A program made the position numbers and the translations under genes. This document shows positions 43,028-48,898 of a stretch of DNA of 48,898 nt, in pieces. The notes beneath the pieces were generated by a model that saw only the letters and a program-made list of their open reading frames with translations, made no database searches and was not told where the DNA came from. The DNA is from an uncultured Collinsella sp. (GTDB lineage Bacteria > Actinomycetota > Coriobacteriia > Coriobacteriales > Coriobacteriaceae): assembly GCA_959602645.1 (NCBI GenBank), contig CAUGTZ010000020.1:1-48898 (forward strand). Reading direction: 5' to 3'. The number at the start of each line of letters is the position of its first letter. Position 1 is the first letter of the stretch.

Positions 43028-43666
43028 TTAGGCAAGGGTTACCGTGCTGCCCGAGACCGAGCACGTGCCGCCGAACGACACCGTGTCGCCGGACACCGAC
43101 GCCTTGGATGCCGGGCAGTAGACGGTCCCGTCCATGTAGATGAACTTCCCCGTCGCGTCGGCGAGCATCGTCGCGAGCTGGCCGTTCTGACGGCGCAGCT
43201 CCGCGGTATCGGATTCGCCGCCGGCGCCCTGCGCCACCGAGTTCGCGATCTGCAGCGCCTGGTTCGCGGCGGCCTCGGCATGAGACGCCGCGCCGTTGGC
43301 CGCGGCGGCCGCATTGCTCGCCAGCGCAGTCGAGGCGCTTGCGGTATCGTTCGCGGCATTCGCCTTCTGAACGGCGGCGTTGGCGTTCTCGGTGGCAGTC
43401 GAGCACTTCGCGGCGGCCGTTCTGGCAGCTCCGGCGGCGACGTTGGCGTCATATGCCTGAGTCTTTGCGGTGCCTGCGGCGCTGCTCGCCAGCAACGCGG
43501 CGCTCTCGGCCCTCTTTCGCGCCGCCTCGACTTCGTCGTAGTTTGCCGGGCGGAACAGGTAGGTGGTGATGCTACCGTCGCTCTCCGTCACGTCGAGGCC
43601 GTCGATATAGTCGTCCTCCCCGACCTTCACCTCGTAGACGGCGGACCCGTCGCTGTTGTTGGCCAT
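43028..43666 (-). CDS. Ala-rich coiled-coil tail fibre/baseplate protein
   Basis: A 212-residue protein. The N-terminus (AVYEVKVGEDDYIDGLDV) may bind the baseplate. Residues about 45-145 are Ala/Asn-rich heptads (AAKCSTATENANAAV) typical of trimeric fibre stalks, followed by a short beta-rich tip (GKFIYMDGTVYCP). It sits directly before the DGR target gene, and I infer that the two interact. Confidence 0.7.
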   Translation of the reverse strand: MANNSDGSAVYEVKVGEDDYIDGLDVTESDGSITTYLFRPANYDEVEAARKRAESAALLASSAAGTAKTQAYDANVAAGAARTAAAKCSTATENANAAVQKANAANDTASASTALASNAAAAANGAASHAEAAANQALQIANSVAQGAGGESDTAELRRQNGQLATMLADATGKFIYMDGTVYCPASKASVSGDTVSFGGTCSVSGSTVTLA

Positions 43667-43703
43667 GCGGCTTCCCTTCCGCGGGCCTGCGCCCGCACGA
43701 TAA

Positions 43704-43949
43704 TCAAGCGATGATCCCGATCGCCGTCCAGAGCGGCGGCGACCCGATGAGGATGGCGCGCTGTCCGGGCGCTGCGCCCCGGCAGCACGTCGTCATGCAG
43801 ATGCCGGCCACGACCGAGCCCCCGATGCGCACATCGACGGTCCTGGAGTCCGCCGCGACGACGGTGCCGTAGGCGATCGAGACGCCGGGCGCCGTCGGCG
43901 CGGCGACGATATCCGCAAGGTCCGCAGCCAGTGACGGCATGGCGCTCAC
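43704..43949 (-). CDS. Small prophage tail protein
   Basis: An 81-residue protein from the GTG at 43949, overlapping the previous stop (GTGA). GTVVAADSRTVDVRIGGSVV and AAPGQRAILIGSPPLW suggest a small OB-fold-like beta barrel as in some baseplate proteins. No family is certain. Confidence 0.6.
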   Translation of the reverse strand: MSAMPSLAADLADIVAAPTAPGVSIAYGTVVAADSRTVDVRIGGSVVAGICMTTCCRGAAPGQRAILIGSPPLWTAIGIIA

Positions 43950-45520
43950 GAGGCATCACCCCTCAGGTACATGCGGAGCTCGATCCTCATGGGGCATCCC
44001 ATCGAGAGCTCGAGGTCCATCTTCCGGATGCAGGCGCGGGCGAGCTCGATCCCGACGGACGGCAGCCTGATGGCGCACGCCGAGTAGACGTCCGCCGACG
44101 GGTTGAAGATCGTCGTGATCGTCGGGCGCCGGATGACCGAGCACTCGGTTGCGAGCAGGCTCGCCGCCTTGTCGTTCGCCGCCTCGACGGCGAACTGTGT
44201 CGCCGAGGCGCCCTCTTCGACCTTGACCTGCGCCACGTCGATATACGACCCTGCCGGCGCGGCATCCGACAGGTAGACGTATCCCGCGCTGTATTCCTCG
44301 GACTTGCCCGGGGTTGCCGTGAGCGACAGCCTCGTCCAGCCACGCTCCACAACGAGCGTCCTGGTCTCTCCCCCGTCGTCCTCGCGCCAGATGGGCTGGA
44401 TCCTCACCTGAGTGCGCTGCGACGCGTAGAGGTAGACGGACTCGGTGTACGGCTGGCCCTTCTTGAGGGATATCTTGTCCTGGGCGATGCCGATCTCGCC
44501 GGAGCCGGACCCCTTCGTGATGCGGATCGCCTGGTTGACGCCGCCGATGGGGCACCCGGAAACGCCGACGGTCCCGATGGTTCCCGCGCTGCCGCTGGAC
44601 CTGAAGGTCGCGCTGTCGTGGGTGCCGGCGCCGGCGAGCGGGTAGGAGCCGCCGGCGATGACGCTCTCGCCTGCCGGCAGGTCGCTGTACTGGTACCGCT
44701 TCACGATGCGGCGGCCCGTGGAGACGGTAGACCACTCGCTCTGCGGGCTGTCGTCGGAGGCCGTGCCCCTGACGCTCTCGCCCTGGGTCGTGAAGTCGAC
44801 GTGCACCACGTTCACGGCGTCGAAGTCGTCCTGCTCGTCGGTGAGGTCGGGAAGCACCCGGCAGTCCTCGCCCTCGGAGAAGGTGTGGTCGATCGGCCTA
44901 GCCGCCGGCTCCAGGTAGCGCCTGAACAGCACGCGCCCGTAGGCATCGGTCGAAGCGCTCCTGAAGCCGGCGGCCGAGAGCAGCCTGTTGACCGCGCCCA
45001 GCTTGTTGTCCGGCGTGTCCGCCGTGGCGGCTATGCCGAAGACCCATGACGTCGACAGCGTGTAGTCGCTGGGCTCCGCGACGACCTCGAGCCCGCACCC
45101 CTCCGCGATCGCCTTGGCCGCGGAGACCGCGTTGGCGCCCGCCGGCACGGTGTACGGCTCGTCGAAGTCGTCCTTCGCGAGGTCGTGGAGTCTGCCGTAG
45201 AGAGTCGCGATGCCGGTCGCCACCTCGCCGCTCACCGTGCGCGACGGCGTGGAGCACTCGAAGGTCCCCAGGCACACGGTGCGCGACGCGCCCGAGATCG
45301 GGTCCTCCGCGTCGAGGTAGATGCGCACGAAGTCGTTGCCCATGTCGAGCCTGCCGACGTAGTCCAGCGATGCGGACTCGTAGGTGTCCGTGTCCTGGTT
45401 TCGGCTGATGCTCCCGCCGGTGAAGCACTCGATGGCGCCGGTCTCCAGGCCGGTCGACCGCGACACGCGGGCGTACCGGTAGGAGGCCCTGAACGACGCA
45501 AGCCAGATATCATCCGACAC
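43946..45520 (-). CDS. Phage tail/baseplate protein
   Basis: A 524-residue protein from the GTG at 45520 after GGAGGGA; a longer frame to 45673 is a chance extension. LASFRASYRYARVSRSTGLE and YVGRLDMGNDFVRIYLDA resemble tail proteins of the Siphovirus Gp37-like or DUF5047 type. Later regions (VKRYQYSDLPAGESV, PYTESVYLYASQRTQ) fit carbohydrate- or matrix-binding modules. It overlaps the FN3 gene by 11 bp. Role inferred from position between tape measure and fibre genes. Confidence 0.7.
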   Translation of the reverse strand: MSDDIWLASFRASYRYARVSRSTGLETGAIECFTGGSISRNQDTDTYESASLDYVGRLDMGNDFVRIYLDAEDPISGASRTVCLGTFECSTPSRTVSGEVATGIATLYGRLHDLAKDDFDEPYTVPAGANAVSAAKAIAEGCGLEVVAEPSDYTLSTSWVFGIAATADTPDNKLGAVNRLLSAAGFRSASTDAYGRVLFRRYLEPAARPIDHTFSEGEDCRVLPDLTDEQDDFDAVNVVHVDFTTQGESVRGTASDDSPQSEWSTVSTGRRIVKRYQYSDLPAGESVIAGGSYPLAGAGTHDSATFRSSGSAGTIGTVGVSGCPIGGVNQAIRITKGSGSGEIGIAQDKISLKKGQPYTESVYLYASQRTQVRIQPIWREDDGGETRTLVVERGWTRLSLTATPGKSEEYSAGYVYLSDAAPAGSYIDVAQVKVEEGASATQFAVEAANDKAASLLATECSVIRRPTITTIFNPSADVYSACAIRLPSVGIELARACIRKMDLELSMGCPMRIELRMYLRGDAS

Positions 45521-47837
45521 CGTTGGGCTCCCTCCATCGTTCCCTCTTCGTCGATACGGACACCCTGTAGTCCTCGGGCGCGCACCTGGTGAGCGTTCCC
45601 GTGACGGCGGCGAAGCCGCGGTCGCCCAGATGGGGTCGCACCCAGGCGCTTCCGTAGCGGCCGAACAGGCCACGGACGCGCAGGTAGTCGTCCTCCTCGA
45701 TCGTGAACTCCATCGACTCCTTCATCGAGAGGTTGCCGCTCTCGAACCCCATGGGCAGGCCGCCGCCGACGAAGTGGAACTGGTCGCGCTCGCGCTCGGG
45801 GCTCGCCGAGTACTGCGGCGGGCCCCCCATGTTCCTGTCGCCGACAACGACCTCGGAGGCGTCCGGCCCGAAGTTGAGGGCGAACCCGTCGCACGGGCAC
45901 ACGGTCCCCACCTCGGTCGTCGAGGTGGTTCCGGAGGCCGCGTAGCCGCGCGCGACGTAGGAGAACCCGACGTTGAGCGGCGGCAGGCGGTCGATGACGC
46001 TCTGCCCGGACTTGAGGCCGCTCGCGAGCAGGAGCCTCGAGCCGTCCGCGAGCACGCGCTCGATATCGAACGAGGCGCACGCCGGCAGGCTGTGGACGGT
46101 GGCGCGCGTCCCCTTTATGGACATGCCGCCCCTGATTCGGATGTTACCCTCGGGCGTCATGGCCATGGGGCCGTGCAGCTTGTGGTCCCTGACGGCGAAC
46201 TCTGAGATGCCGTCGCGCACCGTGACGACGGCCGCGAGCGCATCGCTGTAGGAGACGTTGACGATGGGCGTGGCGGGCACGAGCCAGTCGGTCGAGAACG
46301 AGCGGGTGACGGTCGTGGACAGGCTCGAGCCGCCGCGGACGGTGAGCTCGAGGACGTACGCGGACCTGTTCTCCAGGCCGGAGGCGATCTCGTGCGACCG
46401 CGCGCCCGCGGCGACCGACGTGTCGATGACCGCGGAGCCTCCGCGCAGCAGCCTCAGGCGCTGGTAGGTGATGCCGGTCTCGTCGACGGCGGTCCAGGCG
46501 GCGCGCAGCGGGAGCTCGACGACGGCCTCGCCGTCCTCCGCGGGAGTCGTGAAGAACGCCTGCGGCGGGTCGGCGACCCTGAACGCCGCGTACTCCGACC
46601 ACGCCCCCCATGAAGGGTCGGTGCCCTTGGTGCGGACGCGCAGCCGGTAGGTGCCCTTCGCGGACAGGCTCAGGGACGTCGTCGATGTGGGCCCGCTGAT
46701 GTGGTGCGGGACGGTCTTGCCGTCCGGCTGGGTCAGCTCGACCTGCGCCGCCGTCTGGGCCGTCCCGTCGGGGTGGTTCCGCGTCCAGCCGATGGTCGCC
46801 GTCGACCCGGTCGGGTAGGCGGGGTCGATCCCGGAGACGGACGGCGCGTACGGCGGGCAGATCGTCGCCACGGCGTTGGATGCCGTCCACGCGGAGAAGA
46901 CGGTGTCCCCCGCGCCCGCCACGGGCTTCTCGCGGTAGGTGCGGACCTCGTAGACGACCCTCTCTCCCGCCACGGCAGACGGGTCGGTCATGGTCCAGAC
47001 GCCCGGCTCCTGCCTGTCGGCGGTAAGGGCGCGGGGCTTGTAGGTCCTGCCGCCGTCGGAGGTCGCGCGGACATCGAAGCCGCTGATCCAGGACGGGATA
47101 TCGGGACCCCTGACGACCAGCGAGACCTCGCCGTCGCCGGAGCGCGATAGCGAGACCGATGCCGGCGGCGCCGGCGTCTTGTAGACGCGCACCGGGTTCG
47201 ACATGTCCGACGTTCCTCCGCGCCAGCGCGCTCGGACGTCGTAGTCGTAGTAGTTGTTCGCCGTCGTCGTTGCGTCGCGCCAGTTGGAGATCGTGCCTGA
47301 GTTGTACGGGTTCTCGGTCGGTCCGCCGTTGGTGTGGCGGTACACGTTGATGCCGTCGTAGTACTTCCTGGCGTCGTCGTCCGGGTGGTTGGCCCACTCG
47401 ATGTCGGTGACGTCGTCGGTCGAGCGCGTGACCCTGAGGTCGGTCGGGGCCGCGGGCTCGTATGCCGGGACCTTTTTGATCCTGGCGCCCTCGCCGCAGG
47501 AGGTCGTCGCGCCGACGGCGCCGTAGCCGCCTACCGACACGGACTCGGTGTACGCCTCGACCCAGACGTCGTAGTCTTCGTCCTTGCGCGCCGCGTCTGT
47601 GTACCCGCTGACGGTGACGGCGCGGGCGTAGCTGCTGGTGGTGTAGCCATCGCCCGATGCGCGCCAGACGCCGCCGACCTTGACGTGCAGTCGCACGCCG
47701 TAGTAGTACCAGTCTCCGAAGTCGACGGTGGCGGTCCAGTGGATGCGGGCGGTGGAGTCGTCCACGTTCGACACGGACGTGGAGAGGTTGACGGTGTAGT
47801 ACGTCACGCCTCCCCTGGTAGTCTGCGCTGATGCCAC
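45510..47837 (-). CDS. Phage tail protein with fibronectin-type III repeats
   Basis: A 775-residue protein from the GTG at 47837 after GGGGG. Several FN3-like modules are visible: AAPTDLRVTRSTDDVTDIEW, then PPASVSLSRSGDGEVSLVV and PYAPSVSGIDPAYPTGSTAT, each with the usual Trp/Tyr pattern. The C-terminal 250 residues have another beta-rich fold. Such proteins build the tail tip and contact host glycans. The gene ends 11 bp inside the next one. Confidence 0.78.
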   Translation of the reverse strand: MASAQTTRGGVTYYTVNLSTSVSNVDDSTARIHWTATVDFGDWYYYGVRLHVKVGGVWRASGDGYTTSSYARAVTVSGYTDAARKDEDYDVWVEAYTESVSVGGYGAVGATTSCGEGARIKKVPAYEPAAPTDLRVTRSTDDVTDIEWANHPDDDARKYYDGINVYRHTNGGPTENPYNSGTISNWRDATTTANNYYDYDVRARWRGGTSDMSNPVRVYKTPAPPASVSLSRSGDGEVSLVVRGPDIPSWISGFDVRATSDGGRTYKPRALTADRQEPGVWTMTDPSAVAGERVVYEVRTYREKPVAGAGDTVFSAWTASNAVATICPPYAPSVSGIDPAYPTGSTATIGWTRNHPDGTAQTAAQVELTQPDGKTVPHHISGPTSTTSLSLSAKGTYRLRVRTKGTDPSWGAWSEYAAFRVADPPQAFFTTPAEDGEAVVELPLRAAWTAVDETGITYQRLRLLRGGSAVIDTSVAAGARSHEIASGLENRSAYVLELTVRGGSSLSTTVTRSFSTDWLVPATPIVNVSYSDALAAVVTVRDGISEFAVRDHKLHGPMAMTPEGNIRIRGGMSIKGTRATVHSLPACASFDIERVLADGSRLLLASGLKSGQSVIDRLPPLNVGFSYVARGYAASGTTSTTEVGTVCPCDGFALNFGPDASEVVVGDRNMGGPPQYSASPERERDQFHFVGGGLPMGFESGNLSMKESMEFTIEEDDYLRVRGLFGRYGSAWVRPHLGDRGFAAVTGTLTRCAPEDYRVSVSTKRERWREPNGVG

Positions 47838-47840
47838 CTG

Positions 47841-48839
47841 CTACCCCCTTCCGGTCCTGACGGTCCTCTTGAGTTCGGACACCAGCGCCCTGAGGGCCTC
47901 CGCGACGCGCTCGTCGACCTCGAGTGCCGACCCGTCGAGGTAGATGTTGTAGACGTCGCCGCGCTGGCCGCCGAGCCGCGCCATCTGCTCGGCGATGGTC
48001 GCCGCGAACGGCTCGGAATACCTGCGGTTCGTGAGCGGCACGATGGCCTCGGCGCCGTCCTCGCCCACCCAGTCGAGCGGGTAGCCGGTCACCGGCGCGT
48101 CGACGATGGCGCCGTGCGCGTGCATGCGGATGCCGCCCTCGGCATGCCGTATGCCGCCCGCGGCCTTCTCGTTGCGTGTCCTGTTGACGGTCACGTAGGT
48201 CGTGGTGATCGTCGCCGACCTTGAGTGGAACGGCTCGTTCATCACCGCCTGCATGGCGGACTGGCACTTCGGCAGCGACCCGTAGCTCGCCTTGGCGGTC
48301 ATCTCCTTGCTCTTGAGCTTGGTGCCGTTGAGCTTTTCCACCGAGGTCTGCGCCCTGTCGACTTCCTTCTTGTCGACCTTTGTCTTGGCGCTCTTGGACT
48401 GGAGCGCCGTGCCGTTCCAGGTCACGAGGTTGCCCTGGGCGTCGCGCAGGTCGCCGACGCTCACGTCGACGACGCCGCTCTTGTCCATCAGCTGCTCGCC
48501 GTTCCAGGTGTACACGTTGCCCTGGGCGTCCATGAGCTGGGTCTGGTCGACGGTCACGTTGCCGTTCTTGTCGACGATGGGCTGCGCGTTGTAGTTCTGG
48601 ACGGCCCAGACCATCTGGTCGATGTTGCCGTTGAAGTTGCTGGCGAGCGCGGCGAGGTTGGCGGAGCCGACGCTGTTGAGCGTCTCGGTCGACACGCCGG
48701 CCGCGGCGCAGGCGTCCGAGAACGCGCCGAAGTCGATGTTCTCCTTCGAGAACGCCTTCTTGAGCTTGCCGCCCATGTCCTCGAGCGCGGCCTGGATCTG
48801 GCTCGCGGCGCGGACCGTCGAGGCGGCGCCCTCGTCCAT
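47841..48839 (-). pseudogene. 3' part of the tail tape-measure protein, truncated by insertion
   Basis: The 332-codon frame is the C-terminal end of a tape-measure protein: GGIRHAEGGIRMHAHGAIV, GYPLDWVGEDGAEAIVPLTN and FAATIAEQMARLGGQ are typical. Family members are two to four times longer and begin with helical, hydrophobic repeats. Here a TAA lies three codons upstream of the ATG at 48839 and then different sequence follows, so the N-terminal part has been cut off. The ATG is probably not the native start. Confidence 0.8.
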
Positions 48840-48843
48840 CGAG

Positions 48844-48898
48844 TGTTAGCGCTAATCTAAAATTGACCACTTTCGCAAACGCATCTCGCCGAATGCGC
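48844..48898. mobile_element. Terminus of an IS21-type insertion sequence (partial)
   Basis: The window ends in TGTTAGCGCTAATCTAAAA and on. A TG-ended, AT-rich terminus of this form is what I recall for IS21-family elements. It begins exactly where tape-measure coding stops. Transposase genes and the other end are outside the window, so the family is tentative. Confidence 0.5.

Larger units (their letters stand above)
37418..48843. mobile_element. Prophage, incomplete in window and interrupted at the right
   Basis: The left limit is the tRNA-Lys fragment. Read on the minus strand the order is tape measure (truncated), tail proteins, DGR target, avd, template repeat, reverse transcriptase, small lysis-region genes, holin, endolysin. 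All are leftward and tightly spaced. Integrase, capsid and packaging genes are not in the window. At 48844 a different sequence begins inside the tape-measure gene, so part of the phage may be separated or lost. Confidence 0.9.

Noticed and set aside
41535..43406. A single 623-residue protein in the frame that contains avd
   Set aside because: Upstream of the GTG at 42005 the frame is Arg/Gly-rich and antiparallel to other genes' codons; only the last 156 codons look like a real protein.
1..48898. CRISPR array
   Set aside because: No series of regularly spaced short repeats was seen; the repeats present are coding modules, TR/VR, att copies and palindromes.

Overview
The window looks like a chromosome segment of a high-GC Gram-positive gut actinobacterium of the Coriobacteriia, most likely Collinsella or a close relative. 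This is inferred from base composition, a sortase-anchored secreted protein, a SUF operon in the order sufC-B-D-S-U beside an Rrf2 gene, a GGGtGRT protein paired with a NifU-like protein, and a long run of family 2 glycosyltransferases. No rRNA or intact tRNA gene is present to fix the taxonomy.

Layout. (1) 1-1939: the 5' part of a secreted N-acetylmuramoyl-L-alanine amidase with long C-terminal repeats, running off the left edge. (2) 2667-12820: a defence and mobile-element island. It holds a decayed IS3-type element, a trypsin-like protease with a small HTH gene, a SIR2-HerA defence pair (5619-8718), a RhuM-Fic/Doc fusion, an AbiEi/AbiEii toxin-antitoxin pair with a 19-bp palindrome upstream and a probably truncated toxin, and gene debris. 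Among the debris is a broken copy of the 3' end of the glycosyltransferase at 12970. (3) 12970-22302: surface-polysaccharide cluster with five glycosyltransferases on the minus strand, then a divergent acyltransferase and a sixth glycosyltransferase. (4) 22327-26140: an AAA-ATPase-like protein and a lysozyme-like, sortase-anchored wall protein. (5) 26280-32177: Rrf2 regulator and sufCBDSU. (6) 32243-37027: a REP-associated-type transposase, a NifU-like/GGGtGRT pair and a flavoprotein oxidoreductase. (7) 37418-48843: a prophage, entered through a 3' tRNA-Lys fragment (attachment site). It carries lysis genes, a complete diversity-generating retroelement (DGR) and tail genes, and ends where the tape-measure gene is interrupted by what looks like an IS21-type terminus.

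The strongest discovery-type signal is the DGR, in the order target gene with variable repeat (VR, 42122-42251), accessory gene avd (41535-42005), template repeat (TR, 41384-41513) and reverse transcriptase (39953-41170). TR and VR are 130 bp each and I count 11 mismatches by hand; 10 of the 11 fall on adenines of the template in the coding direction. Most hit AAC/AAT codons, changing Asn to His, Tyr, Gly, Ser or Thr at the C-terminus of the tail-associated target. That is the signature of adenine-specific mutagenic retrohoming. Less explained are the NifU-like/GGGtGRT pair, palindromes near the transposase gene, the shuffled cargo between two glycosyltransferase copies, and tandem attachment-site remnants.
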